This document shows, piece by piece, positions 46,001 to 52,095 of a stretch of DNA of 64,000 bases (position 1 is the stretch's first letter; the number at the start of each line of letters is the position of its first letter). The DNA comes from Aquatica leii (taxonomy: Eukaryota > Arthropoda > Insecta > Coleoptera > Lampyridae): contig CM069436.1 of assembly GCA_035610365.1 (NCBI GenBank), forward strand, positions 10,592,937 through 10,656,936. The letters run 5' to 3'. The position numbers and the translations under genes are program-made. Under the pieces are notes generated by a model. It saw only the letters and a list, made by a program, of their open reading frames with translations. It was not told where the DNA came from and ran no database searches.

Positions 46001-48433
46001 AATTTTGAAAGATTGCAGAATCGATAAATTCTAAGTTTTTTATTTACAGTAAATATACTGAAACGAATTTCGCATAGTTGTAACGTCTTCCAGTTTCTAA
46101 ATATGGTATAGTGTAAAAGAAACTCTCCGCTTTTCTCAGCTTTAGGAGATTATTTGTAGGGTTCAAAAATAAGAACCAATACTTGAAAGTTGGTGAATAT
46201 TTACTGCCATAAAGAATAAACTTCGACATCGTTTGGTTAAACTCAATTTTTGCGCGATCATCATTTAACAACGTTTACTGAATCGAATTTAAAATTCTGT
46301 TTCAATGTCATATTTACACTAACTTACACAACAAATATATACATAAATGCTTTTCTTGCAACATCTGTCTACATGACGTTTCAGAATAAACTCCAGAGTC
46401 GACCAAATATGTAAAAGACTACTATCGTTAAACCTTTGCCCAACACTGCAAATGAATGTCATTGTTAAATGCATTTCGCCTAATTGCATGATTATAATTT
46501 TTTTTTGGTTCTAGAGATTAATTTCTTATTATCTCCTGTGCCTTGCTGTAAATTGCCAAATCGGCGGTCACGATCAGATGTGCTGTATAGATCGTGTCAA
46601 AGAATGTAAGTAAAACACTTTTGACACTGGATTACCGCATATTCAATCTATTCTAAACGTAACGTATTATTTTCCATAGCGTCTTAGTTGAGAATTTCAT
46701 TTTTTGTCAGTACTAAACTCGTTAAAATATCTGGTTGTTCTTTTGTCATTTTTGGTTATATAAAGATATTTTGATTGAAATTGACGCTTTATCAGTGCAC
46801 TTCTAGAAATAATAGAATGTTGCTTTTGAAATAACACAATATAGGCATTGCAGGCGTCGTTACTTTTCCAAAAAGAAAAAGGTTTCTTTATTTTGGTCAA
46901 AATTGTCAATGCTGGCAAGAACGACATTATTTTCTTTGTCAGTGACTGGGATCAATGCATGAGAGATAGACTATGTTGGAATGCTTCATTTCTTTAAAGC
47001 ATAACGTTGTGAGAAATGTTTGCACCTCTTCATATGATGAGCCATTGCCAAGGCGGTATAACATATTTATTAATTTCTTATGATTTGGTAAACAAAAATT
47101 GATAAAAATAAGCCAAAACTCGTAAACATACATTTTTTGTAAATGTTGTTTAAAATGCTAAAATTTTATTGATGAGCATTTGATAAACTATTCTTTATGC
47201 AATAGTTAGTAACAAACTGATGTAATATATCAGGAATCTGCTTCTTGCACTCTTCGTTTATTCTTTAAGGTATTCTGTAACAACGATCAATTGTGTTGTT
47301 CATACGTTCATTAATTCTTTGACTTAAAATACCCGCAGCTTTGCGGACTTGATTCATCATCAAAGCTAGAGATGTGATAGTTATCAACTTGAGGAAAAAT
47401 CATGTTACAACTAAACTGTGTTGAAAATACTATGGGTGAGACGGTTTCCATTAATATTTTTTAATTTTTGTTTCAGATTGCCCTTATCTGCTTTATAATC
47501 TTTGTAGTTGTTGAATCAATTTTTTCAAATTTTTAAATGACTTAGTGTTATAGCTACACAATTTGTTAAAACTTCATCCTCAAATTCTGAATAAAAGACC
47601 TTGAATCTTTTTTTAGCATAATTTTGCGTAGTTGGTGTACATTTTTTTCACTAACATATTGAAAATAACAAGCAGCATGGGCAGCAAATAAAATATTCCA
47701 ATTGCTTCTGCATTGTGTTGTCGCCTCTTTTTAATGCTGCTGCGAATAGTTTTTTTGTCTATTGCCTTGTGATATAAAACTTGATTACTAAATGAAATCA
47801 GACTACTTCTTATCTAGTGACTTACATTTGGTTTTCAATTTTGTATGCATATTGTCTTTGTGCAATATTAAAAAAAATTAACCAAAACGTTCATTTGATC
47901 AATTTGCCAAAAAAATGAAACAAACAAAAATACGAAACTCAAACAATATATAAAAAAAATTTTTTTGTTTTAATCATTATAGAACCAAGACAATTTTCAA
48001 TGCTAATAAAAATGTTTGAATCGCCGCAACTATACTATATGCTCTGTTTCGTCTGATTTTTCAAATTAAAATAAGTAGCAGTAAACAATATTTAATTGTT
48101 TTTTTTTAAATTGTACTTAAATCAAAGAATCTAATTTTGAGAACTATAAGTTAGTGGTTTCTGTAATGGTTTGAACTAAGAATTCAAATTTTTCTGTAAA
48201 ATATATAATTGTTACTTTTAAAAATCGTGGTTTTGATGAATAAAATAGAATTGAAAATTGATGCATATGATACATGGGAAATGATGAAACCAGAATTGGC
48301 TAAAGCATAAAATGTGTTAATCAGTTAAAAGAACAATACCTGGAACTGGAGTAAAATATAAAACAGTGACAACAGCAGCTCCCATTCCCATAACTATCAT
48401 CACACGCAAAATTACATTTTGTACGGCATACAT
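12202..48433 (-). CDS. Multicopper oxidase (laccase-like), 5' four exons; C-terminus outside or not found
   Basis: Four minus-strand exons join in phase: 48433-48340, 22620-22521, 22470-21482 and 12426-12202 (94+100+989+225 nt, about 469 codons). All junctions have GT-AG borders. Exon 1 gives a signal peptide. Exons 2-3 give the insect laccase N-terminal Cys motif and cupredoxin domains 1-2. Exon 4 gives the start of domain 3. Family members are secreted oxidases that couple substrate oxidation to reduction of O2 to water, for example in cuticle tanning. Here the L1 copper motif reads IHWRGQ instead of HWHG, so one type-3 ligand is lost, while L2 (HLWHAHAG) is kept. That suggests an MCO-related, possibly non-catalytic paralogue. 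L3/L4 are not visible. The introns are packed with transposons. Assigning exon 1 to this gene rests only on phase, strand and its signal peptide. Confidence 0.82.
12740..13140 (+). pseudogene. Decayed coding stretch, possible N-terminus of the 14.4-kb relic
   Basis: The plus strand gives protein-like text with stops: MAQKMQMGTRPDQPKNELTL, later FREFLVFTEDGIELQDIEKD, then after a gap (13010-13130) a Asp/Gln/His-rich stretch ending at a possible donor (AG|GTATG near 13125). It precedes, on the same strand, the relic at 14430-15703 and may be its acidic N-terminal region. No domain is recognised. Confidence 0.35.
13150..14429 (+). other. Spacer with higher GC, no gene assigned
   Basis: This 1.3-kb stretch is less AT-rich than its surroundings and lies between two coding relics. 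It contains one CCCTGTATATG end-motif (near 13223) like the MITE at 16375-16588 and a 66-codon frame at 13766-13966 of unknown meaning. It may be an intron or leader of the relic family. Nothing firm can be called. Confidence 0.35.
14430..15703 (+). pseudogene. Relic of an uncharacterised transposase-like insect family
   Basis: Broken in all frames, but long blocks keep a conserved order that I recognise from multicopy 'uncharacterized' insect proteins: SFNPSVSHYRRE (14510), APERRYLSSDLTIESMYKDY (14550), NISFTNLRHK.CELC (14670), VSVDLQKVIMLPRLDIFKKV (14870), FNESFVPLGK (14960), LWHDAIAGRG (15010), LWVDNCSGQNKKWTLLSCLV (15110), KYFEPGHTLMSADSFRHQVE (15210) and FDDFVTTV (15300). The spaced D(LQK), D(NCSGQNK) and E(..) acids look like a DDE-type nuclease core, which is inference. 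Several frameshifts and stops make it a pseudogene. The superfamily is not known to me. Confidence 0.6.
15704..16374. other. AT-rich intron sequence, no gene seen
   Basis: AT-rich DNA between the transposase-like relic and the MITE, inside MCO intron 3. No coding signal or repeat recognised. Confidence 0.5.
16375..16588. repeat. Short MITE-like element with CAGGGTG ends
   Basis: The ends are CAGGGTG (left) and CACCCTG (right), flanked by TA on both sides (16373-16374 and 16589-16590), so a 214-bp element with TA target duplication is likely. An internal CTCTGTATATGG near 16427 repeats the end motif. Elements with CAGGGTG...CACCCTG termini are common in insect genomes. It has no coding capacity. 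Confidence 0.6.
16589..16780. other. Leader of the LINE, unresolved boundary
   Basis: The exact 5' end of the LINE that follows could not be placed. The strongly purine-rich strand begins near 16790. Confidence 0.4.
16898..17470 (+). CDS. LINE copy A ORF1, coiled-coil protein
   Basis: An open frame of 190 codons. Residues about 20-110 are a nearly uninterrupted Lys/Glu-rich coiled coil (KELLKELKSIIEKQINMGKK and onward). This leads into RRTNIIIRGIEVKDGKKEQK, an RRM-like start typical of LINE ORF1 proteins (N-I-I-I-R-G-[IV]). In such elements ORF1 trimerises and binds RNA. The C-terminal part is short (ends KRWLRSTNIYLDDDMTRREK), close to where the ORF1 in the ORF2-linked family would stop. 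Open but part of a dead element. Confidence 0.7.
   Translation: MEEAFRKSTKVRKSPVAEGKKRKDGELVEMCKELLKELKSIIEKQINMGKKLKENNKEVKEMKEELRKTNKEWKRKFEKMGEKYRKLQARLEKIERSWEKMEKEKRRTNIIIRGIEVKDGKKEQKEQVENWIKKDLNIEKTVVETRKLAERVMLVRMGTFEDKLDVWKQKRWLRSTNIYLDDDMTRREKY
17567..20625 (+). pseudogene. LINE copy A ORF2: endonuclease, reverse transcriptase, zinc finger
   Basis: Pieces in order: 17567-17800 (LLFWNVAGIKNKREDFWRYV, MGMSETWL: endonuclease N-terminus), 17746-18304 (IIIGGDFNART catalytic block, then ILNQNIEEGNRGDYTY and VIDYVIMS), 18190-18768 (basic linker), 18765-19028 (KTAGTDGTQGEHWKYV, RT start), 19182-19505 (MGFRVGRRAIDN, ETAFDNVNREKLW, RLRQGCPLS), 19520-20401 (VLAYADDMVTVAKNE, the catalytic box, then ETVNEVTYLGY thumb) and 20401-20625 (CRLCGEGWEDIEHLSEEC finger). 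The YADD box is intact. The frame changes between nearly every piece, so no full ORF2 remains. Confidence 0.85.
20841..21481. other. MCO intron 3, 5' end, no feature seen
   Basis: AT-rich intron sequence between the LINE 3' tail and MCO exon 3. Nothing else recognised. Confidence 0.6.
21482..22470 (-). CDS. MCO exon 3: cupredoxin domains 1 and 2
   Basis: A 989-nt open exon between a TTTAG acceptor above 22470 and a GTAAGT donor at 21481-21476. Diagnostic blocks in order: LPGPSIQVCQND, TIHWRGQ (copper loop L1), MMDGVPMVTQCPI, TFQYKF, GTHLWHAHAG (loop L2), DGVFGAFIV, then the domain-2 text FRMMYSGG.., LNVISLDGNSI and ERVDFVIKAD. In catalytic laccases L1 is HWHG. Here the second His (plus-strand 22302-22304) is a CGT Arg codon. 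No frameshift or stop occurs over 329 codons, so the gene appears to be under constraint despite the ligand loss. Confidence 0.95.
22521..22620 (-). CDS. MCO exon 2: N-terminal CxRPC region
   Basis: A 100-nt exon with a pyrimidine-rich tract and TAG acceptor just above 22620 and a perfect GTAAGT donor at 22520-22515. It encodes SSFLDCSRPCHDLDWPMICR followed by VKLTIENYKTLQK. The C-x-R-x-C ... C pattern followed by a (V/I)E-x-Y segment is the hallmark that precedes the first cupredoxin domain in insect laccases. The end phase (two bases left) fits exon 3 across a 50-bp intron. Confidence 0.88.
22621..24049. other. MCO intron 1, start; no gene
   Basis: AT-rich intron sequence. Between about 23080 and 23720 the plus strand has less AT bias and short protein-like runs in shifting frames (for example IYKRICKRRTCHSQKHYQTK), perhaps a very old retroelement scrap. 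I could not assign it. Purine-rich sequence begins near 23770, ahead of the next LINE fragment. Confidence 0.4.
24050..24470 (+). mobile_element. LINE fragment, ORF1 region (copy B1)
   Basis: Purine-rich plus strand with the same Lys/Glu coiled-coil text as LINE copy A ORF1, ending in a degenerate RKNNIMIKV, the counterpart of RRTNIIIRG in copy A. Several stops. It is a separate fragment, not the 5' part of the copy that starts near 25100, because that copy has its own version of the same region. Confidence 0.65.
24690..25092 (+). repeat. Dispersed repeat, copy 1 (LTR-like)
   Basis: Shares blocks in the same order with the complement of 51420-51865: CGCACACGGCCGTG, then AAGCTTTTATTC..TCGGCC, then a hairpin-like GATACACTC...TTAAGGTAA...GAGTGTATCC, then GCGG(A/G)CT. 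The spacing between the first two blocks (about 200 bp of T-rich DNA) is also similar. Length and structure suggest an LTR or a retroelement 3' end, with no coding capacity. Confidence 0.6.
26982..27176 (+). repeat. Left arm of 195-bp palindrome
   Basis: Complement of 27232-27425 with only about six differences; the loop is 55 bp. Contains AACACGC near its outer part and GTGCATTTTACTACATTTT next to the loop. In RNA or single-stranded DNA this would form a long hairpin. Confidence 0.92.
27232..27425 (-). repeat. Right arm of 195-bp palindrome
   Basis: Partner of 26982-27176. Ends in a TTAGTTCGGTTAG segment and GTGTTTTATTAG. Confidence 0.92.
27993..28024. repeat. (ACAT)n microsatellite
   Basis: Eight tandem ACAT units directly after GATTCCGTT, close to the right end of the nested insertion. 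Confidence 0.95.
29801..31037. other. AT-rich intron sequence, no gene seen
   Basis: Part of the proposed MCO intron 1, between the LINE and the 3.2-kb Tc1-type element. Short frames are present but none is convincing. Confidence 0.5.
31040..31270 (+). repeat. Left long inverted end of Tc1-type element
   Basis: The first 34 bp are nearly identical to the complement of the right end. Similarity continues with gaps for roughly 230 bp. Confidence 0.85.
31825..33070 (-). pseudogene. Tc1-type transposase of the 3.2-kb element
   Basis: Minus strand order: N-terminal HTH (MPRKLGQMDSTLELRGSIVG, then AGMSPQTISQHVDLSI) at 33064-32940; a candidate intron ending at the acceptor TTTGTAG near 32745; second HTH (IKQIRRWITKGQEVGNRPLV); SVSTIQRCLHES; first catalytic block VIFTDEKVFSS (near 32410); VLPNRQSGRVTAGVWGCIS; NNSPIHTARIVRDWIE (near 32110) where the second catalytic Asp position is lost beside a stop; and EWPARSPD then PIENMWGAMIKYWD (near 32040), where a stop and a frame change follow SPD. 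Length and order fit Tc1. It is inactive. Confidence 0.9.
33150..33600. repeat. Direct subterminal repeats inside the Tc1-type element
   Basis: Two units recur. One has GTATTTATACGA..AAA..CCATAAC (near 33155, 33410 and 34135). The other has TGAGGTATTT(A/G)TTAATCCGCTTAA and GATGCATATCCGGTA (near 33222 and 33530). The order is interleaved, as if a segment of the inverted end was duplicated. Confidence 0.8.
34030..34266 (-). repeat. Right long inverted end of Tc1-type element
   Basis: Partner of 31040-31270. Its inner part (about 34030-34215) is also a direct repeat of 33310-33490 and partly of 33150-33190. Confidence 0.85.
34269..37016. other. No gene recognised
   Basis: AT-rich intron-like DNA. 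From about 34380 to 35020 the composition is less biased, and the minus strand has short protein-like runs (for example MSVSERESQFLDLSSHNMLV, a possible donor, then CVSYRTSLGKENL). A 97-codon minus frame lies at 35314-35607. I recognise neither. No repeats were seen. Confidence 0.4.
37047..37385. repeat. 89-bp inverted repeat pair with CTGACGAAG/GAAAGCTC motif
   Basis: Arms 37047-37135 and 37297-37385 are complementary at 88 of 89 positions, separated by a 161-bp spacer. A looser match continues outward (TTTAGACATAAA on both sides). Read from the inner edge outward, each arm is CCTGACGAAGAACTT, AGACC, AAGTTCGAAAGCTCGC: a GAACTT/AAGTTC stem between CTGACGA and GAAA. Such CTGANGA-stem-GAAA arrangements are the core of hammerhead ribozymes, reported in Penelope-like elements. 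Here an extra A follows CTGACGA, so a working ribozyme is doubtful. No ORF. Confidence 0.8.
37421..39500. other. AT-rich stretch, no gene seen
   Basis: No recognisable coding region or repeat. Part of proposed MCO intron 1. Confidence 0.5.
39854..40990 (-). pseudogene. LINE reverse transcriptase and C-terminus, broken
   Basis: Minus strand text in several frames: AFDTVDHFILLQKLKKAG-like motif (near 40690), ITCGVPQCSVLGTILFIIYI (near 40530), QIYSYADDPTLIYNN (catalytic YADD intact, near 40440), RLSINTKKTNYIIFG (near 40310), then a C-terminal piece 40045-39854 (RWSSFSTLKPLQILPNKALK, the usual end domain of CR1/Jockey RTs). Frameshifts separate the pieces. Confidence 0.8.
41030..41830 (-). pseudogene. 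LINE endonuclease C-terminal part and linker
   Basis: From about 41830 downward: SSRSNKRGGGVANLY, HIVGLYKC, then the open frame 41596-41030 with FFGDVNIDLL (catalytic D.N), IFILNKIEKYMPATA, IDHVL and SNHNLIIFEI, where the usual catalytic SDH reads SNH. The long Lys/Asn-rich linker to the RT follows (KYWITDAFKNQLKNKKEAYA). The mutation of SDH and frame changes show decay. Confidence 0.75.
41901..42600. other. AT-rich spacer with a TA microsatellite
   Basis: No gene. A short (TA)n run lies at about 42116-42136, followed by ATT repeats. Confidence 0.5.
42610..42876 (+). pseudogene. RTE-like LINE, endonuclease fragment
   Basis: One frame reads VIRDYIVTYNDNTKTERATA and later KVISKMNDKYYHVLSVYASD, ending VRKAFYEDLQ. 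The phrase YYH.(L/M).VYAPDIS..E...FY..LQ is typical of a LINE endonuclease common in insects (RTE-like). The frame ends abruptly where the Gypsy-type LTR begins, and the RT of the same element reappears at about 43610. Confidence 0.65.
42877..43430 (+). mobile_element. Gypsy-type solo LTR inserted in the LINE
   Basis: The block starting TGAAACGTTCGAGAAATTAT matches, in order and spacing, the LTR of the minus-strand Gypsy element at 60990-62215: TGAAACGTT.GAGAAATTAT, a TATA-like CTATAAATGC, GTTAGTTATT-type block, GCAGTGTTAA..ATTATCAAG, TGTAAACAAGTGT and finally AGATTTAATTAGTTCGGTTA. It lacks about 650 bp present in the other copy between the last two blocks. No internal Gypsy sequence follows, so it looks like a solo or truncated LTR. 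It sits between the endonuclease and RT of an RTE-like LINE. The right boundary is uncertain. Confidence 0.65.
43610..44440 (+). pseudogene. RTE-like LINE, reverse transcriptase fragment
   Basis: Plus-strand text with stops: DAIFDIRQIVEKTIKFCDQL (near 43640), then after a gap EIKQLPSYKMKNKNIRFVCC followed by ADDSVLIENAEYKL (catalytic box reads CADD in place of YADD, near 43930), and TSKKPPWCKLEIKINQ. An open tail at 44149-44331 (TSEMNTFRFITGKTRLDQVR) then matches the C-terminal ..R.I.GKTR.D..R.T.I region of this LINE family. The middle of the RT is deleted. Confidence 0.7.
44441..44639. other. Spacer, no feature seen
   Basis: AT-rich, between the LINE tail and the relic family gene. Confidence 0.4.
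44640..47760 (-). pseudogene. Relic of an undescribed multicopy metazoan protein family
   Basis: Minus strand, broken throughout, but blocks occur in a conserved order I recognise from large multicopy 'uncharacterized' protein families: MLYRLGNGSSYEEVQTFLTT (47070), then FWKSNDACNAYIVLFQKQ (46850, the counterpart of a G.STTHA...YQ block), SPTFKYWFLFLNPTNNLLKL (46180), RRYNYAKFVSVYL (46080), KLDDTDVLILLLPCF (45160) and LPSNDALLNKMFNCGFIF (44690). The D(T)D block suggests a nuclease-like fold with acidic residues, but function is unknown. A Penelope-like scrap lies inside it on the other strand. No intact frame remains. Confidence 0.5.
45470..45870 (+). pseudogene. Penelope-like element: end of GIY-YIG endonuclease and 3' part
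   Basis: Plus strand reads AEHVLETGHQITFKSTKI (the H....TGH..(D/T)F block of Penelope endonucleases), then YYQQKIRESIKIIKNPFSVN followed by RNS, the conserved (R)E(A/S)I.I.K.P.(N)NR end of the ORF. Downstream DNA to about 45870 probably belongs to its 3' region. It interrupts the minus-strand relic family. Confidence 0.6.
47761..48339. other. Intron sequence next to MCO exon 1
   Basis: AT-rich. The GT donor of MCO exon 1 lies at 48339-48338. Nothing else seen. Confidence 0.5.
48340..48433 (-). CDS. MCO exon 1: signal peptide
   Basis: The minus strand ATG at 48433 starts MYAVQNVILRVMIVMGMG, then AAVVTVLYFTPVP, a hydrophobic segment with a basic residue near its start, as in a signal peptide or signal anchor. 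The exon ends at 48340 with CCAG|GTATTG, leaving one base of a split codon. That is the phase needed by the exon starting at 22620, giving Asp at the junction. Read-through past the donor meets a stop within a few codons, supporting a real splice site. The distance to exon 2 is about 25.7 kb, so another small exon between them is possible, or this exon may belong to a different gene. Confidence 0.55.
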
Positions 48434-49780
48434 TTTATATTAAAAATAAGTAATTTGCAACAATGTATAATCCGCACTATAAACGTTTTATTGAGACACT
48501 GAAGTTATATTGGAACTACACAAACCAATAGAGAAACTCATTGTTTATTCTTTCCTGTTTATATTGCGCATTCACCAATGTTTGTTTATTTTCAATTCTA
48601 AAAAAAAATAACTACACTCAGCGGTAAAAATTGATTAAACACTTTACACTACAACATTTATAGTAATGTTTATCGTAGGATATTATTAAGGAAACTGTTG
48701 AAGAAGGAAGACTTTCTACACTACGGCTACATTCTGTAAGAGTGAAAGTTTGAAGTCTAGGTCATGTTCATGAAGCATATTGTGGGTCAGTAGCAGAAAA
48801 ATAGTGAAATTCTGCATTAACTTAAAAAAAATAATTACAAAAAAGCGCACATAGCTCATAGCGTGCTTACACCAGGTAAGTGTGTTATATTTAATGCAAC
48901 TTTCATCGATATAATAAAATATTAACAGTCTTCAAATTGGCTTACACTATGTTTATTTAAACTAAAAGTGTCAAAGCAATCAATAGAACCAAATACATTC
49001 AAATTAGAATCTCATTTACTTACATTAAAAATAAAAATAAATTGATTAAATTAAAAATGTAAAATTACTTATGTAATAGTAATTTAAATAATAGCATTAC
49101 GAAGAAAACAATAACGCATACAGCGATTTTATGGACAAAATACTATTTTTATTTAAAAAACAAGTAATAGCGGAAGTGACTGCTTCTGGTGGTAATTGTT
49201 TAATATAATCGAAATAATTGCCAAAAGTTGTAATCAGTAGTGCATGAATCGTTGTTTTAGTAAGACCAAAGCGGTTAAATAAACGTTTGAATATTAAAAC
49301 AATAAACCTAAACGATTTAAAACAAATATTATTTCAGGATGAACGCATGAATAATTTTGGACCTAAGCTGTAGAAAACTAAATTATTTATACTTTTAAGT
49401 GGTTTAACATCATTGGTTTGGTTGTCTCGAACAGGAATGAGATTAAAAAACTACTAAAAAAAAATTTTTTTTTACTTTTCTAATAGTCTTATTTGTTAGG
49501 CATTATTTAACAATCAATTAGATGGAAAATTAACATGGAAAACTATGTAAACTATGTTTTATTGGCAATTAATATCACAAGTATCTTCTTCGTTGTAAAA
49601 TATAGAAAGTTGGTTAAATGAGTAAAGAAGTTTAGAATTATACTCTCACTAAAATAAACAAACAAAATTTATTGTGTTCTTAATATTTAAATTTAAATTT
49701 TGAAAATTATTATTATTAGTTTTTTAGTATTACGTATGAAGAGTTTTTATTCTTTTTTTATAAAACAGCATGCTTTTATT
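48434..49780. other. Upstream region of the MCO gene, no coding feature
   Basis: If 48433 is the start codon, the 5' UTR and promoter of the MCO gene should lie here. On the minus strand an initiator-like TCAGT occurs near 48500 and TATA-like strings are frequent because the DNA is AT-rich, so I do not call a promoter. A non-coding first exon could also lie here. Confidence 0.4.
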
Positions 49781-49789
49781 TTCATAATT

Positions 49790-51250
49790 TTTATTTTTAA
49801 AATATTGGTTAACGTTTCGCCTAACATATAGACTTTTTCAAAACCATTATTAGTAACATTTTATTCTGTAAAAAAAATGTATATTAAAATTATAAAAATT
49901 GATTAAAATAACATGACAATATTTAAGCTCAAAAGTTAAAAAGATTATAAATATATTTGTTTAAAGCTGAGTGTCAAATTGGATTAAATAATTAATAAAT
50001 AAAGTGAATTACTTACCAAATTTTATAATAAAGTTAATCATTTAATTAAATTTTAATTTTATACCAGTTTTTTTTTATTGGAGTGTAACTTGCATTTCCG
50101 TATTTTTTTAAATTTTTATTATAAAACATAATTGAGATTTATTTTATAATTTTTAATTATTGCTTTATTGAAAAAAATTTCTAAAATGTATTTATCATAT
50201 TTGCTTGTATGTACCTGTGTATGTAGATATATGTATAAAGTAATGTAATGTTTATTGCGCATTCATTGTGTGTTATTTTCTAGGTGAAGGTTATATTAAA
50301 TATTTGAGAAGAAATTTTTGATTTTGAATGAAAGTAAATAATAATTTTATAAAACGTATTAATAATTTATTAGTTTGAAATAAATTTTACTTAAATTTTG
50401 TATATCATTGCGGTAATTAATTGAGTTTTTATTACATTTTATTTCAATCATTTCTAGAATTGATCTTATAATATTTTTTCCAAATGTAATATCTTTGGAT
50501 TTTGATAATCAAAGTTGTGGAAGTGATTTATAGAATGTTCTATTAGAGCTGTTTTTGTGTTGTTTAGATTTAAATGTTGGTTTTCGACAAAGTTTTTGTG
50601 TTGTATGATTCTGTTTTTGAGCAGTTGTTTTGTTTGTCCTATGTAAATTGCTGGGCAATTTTGGCAGGATAATTCGTAGATTAAATTTGAGTTATAACTG
50701 GTTTCAGTGCGGTCTTTTAGTTTAGTGAAGATACGTTTTTTTTTAATGTTTGTGTTTTTGAATTTAATAGTAAAATTGTAATTTGTTAAAATTTTTTTTA
50801 GTTTTTCAGATATATTTGTAATGTATGAGGTTGTAATTCTACGTTTTTATTATTTATTATTTGGGTTGTTGTTAAATTTAATATGTTTTAGGCGTGTACT
50901 GATGTTTTTGTTATCTATTGGATAATTATTATTTATGAGAATTTTTTTGATTTTTATTAAATTTTGTGAGTTGAATTTTTCTGATGATAATATTATTGCA
51001 CGATCAACTAGTCCAAAGATAATAGTTTTTTTGTATGATTTAGGTGTGCACGAATTATAATGTATGTAACGGTCTGTTTTTGTCTTTTTTCTGTACCAGT
51101 TTGTGTAAATTTTGCCGTCATTGTTGTGTATGAGAGTTAAATCTAAAATATTTATTTGTTTATAATTTTCTGTTTCATAAGTGAATTTAATTAGTGGATA
51201 AACGTTGTTAAATTTTGAAAGTAAGTTTTTGTATATTTTTTTGTGAAGAA
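49790..51250 (-). mobile_element. Penelope-like retroelement, 5' truncated
   Basis: The minus strand carries the second half of a Penelope-like ORF. RT end: FTYETENYKQINILDLTLIH (near 51170), TNWYRKKTKTDRYIHYNSCT (51090), then SYKKTIIFGLVDRAIILSSE (51020) and ILINNNYPIDNKN (50920). GIY-YIG endonuclease: IYELSCQNCPAIYIGQTKQL (50660), LKNRIIQHKNF (50610) and TALIEHSINHFHNFDY (50550). The 3' end near 49800-49845 keeps GAAAAAGTC...GGCGAAACGTTAACC, a terminal motif common for these elements. The N-terminal half of the RT is missing and short indels break the frame. Confidence 0.85.
50400..51240 (-). pseudogene. Penelope-like RT C-terminus and GIY-YIG endonuclease
   Basis: See the element entry for motifs. 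The endonuclease core has its Cys pair (C-x2-C) before Y-I-G, the Arg (R of NRIIQHK) and the downstream His-rich T-A-L-x-E-H block, so its key residues are still readable. These elements reverse-transcribe their RNA at nicks made by the endonuclease. Several frame changes between the RT and endonuclease parts indicate a dead copy. Confidence 0.8.
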
Positions 51251-51419
51251 GAAGAGACCGAGTGTTACATGCAATAATTTAAACTATGTCAATGTCTGAA
51301 ATAAAGTAACATAAACGATGTTATGCTGGGCTCAGTGAAGACGGGGTGGGTTATATATAAATTTTGTGATTGCATTAAAAAACTTGACGAAAACACAAAA
51401 TCGAAAAGTAATAAATTCA

Positions 51420-51865
51420 AAATCAAAGGGCGTCAGGAAGGAGTAAAGCTTAATGGACTTCTGGCCCTTGCCAACCACAAGCCCGCTCCTGAAGGATACA
51501 CTCTAAATGGACTTACCTTAATAGAGTGTATCTCACTAAAATCTGATATAATCTACTAATAAAATTTAGGTAACACGGGGGCCGACGGAATTAAAAGCTT
51601 GTTTACAATTTAACTATTTAGCATTTATTTGAACAAAAAAAAATAAAATAATAGTATTGAGATTAACAAAACAAAAAAAATGTACGTAAACTGAACGTTT
51701 AATACACAAAAGAAATAACAAAAAATTAAAGTTAACTGAATAAATGCACAAAGACAAAAAAAGCAAACAAAACTTAAAGAAATAAAACAAAAAAACACTG
51801 GAAAATCTTAATTACTTAAATCACGGCCGTGTGCGCATTACATAAAAGAAAATTACTTAGATATA
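51420..51865 (-). repeat. Dispersed repeat, copy 2 (LTR-like)
   Basis: Complement of this region shares the blocks of 24690-25092 in order, ending with GAGTGTATCC followed by AGGAGCGGGCTTGTGG. A 78-codon ORF at 51323-51559 overlaps it and is probably incidental. Confidence 0.6.
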
Positions 51866-52095
51866 AAACGAAATAATTCGTTATTATTAACCAAAGATGA
51901 AAATTTTTAATCGTAAATTTTCACGTCTAACGTTCAATATAAATCTTTACTTCAACGAAATTTTGTCACATAGTTTCGACAAATACTGACAATTATTAAT
52001 TACATTATCGTTACAACATTAATTCGCGACACTTCTGATTTTGCTTAAAATCCCAAAGCTTTGAAAACACAATTGCGTAAACAAAAATTTCACAT
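51866..52095. other. AT-rich spacer
   Basis: No feature recognised. Confidence 0.4.

Noticed and set aside
48434-48560. TATA box and initiator for the MCO gene
   Set aside because: TATA-like strings are everywhere in this AT-rich DNA and the TCAGT string is not at a convincing distance from any of them.
51323-51559. 78-codon plus-strand ORF (MLGSVKTGWVIYKFC start)
   Set aside because: It overlaps the dispersed LTR-like repeat shared with 24.7-25.1 kb, where the other copy is not open, so it is most likely incidental.
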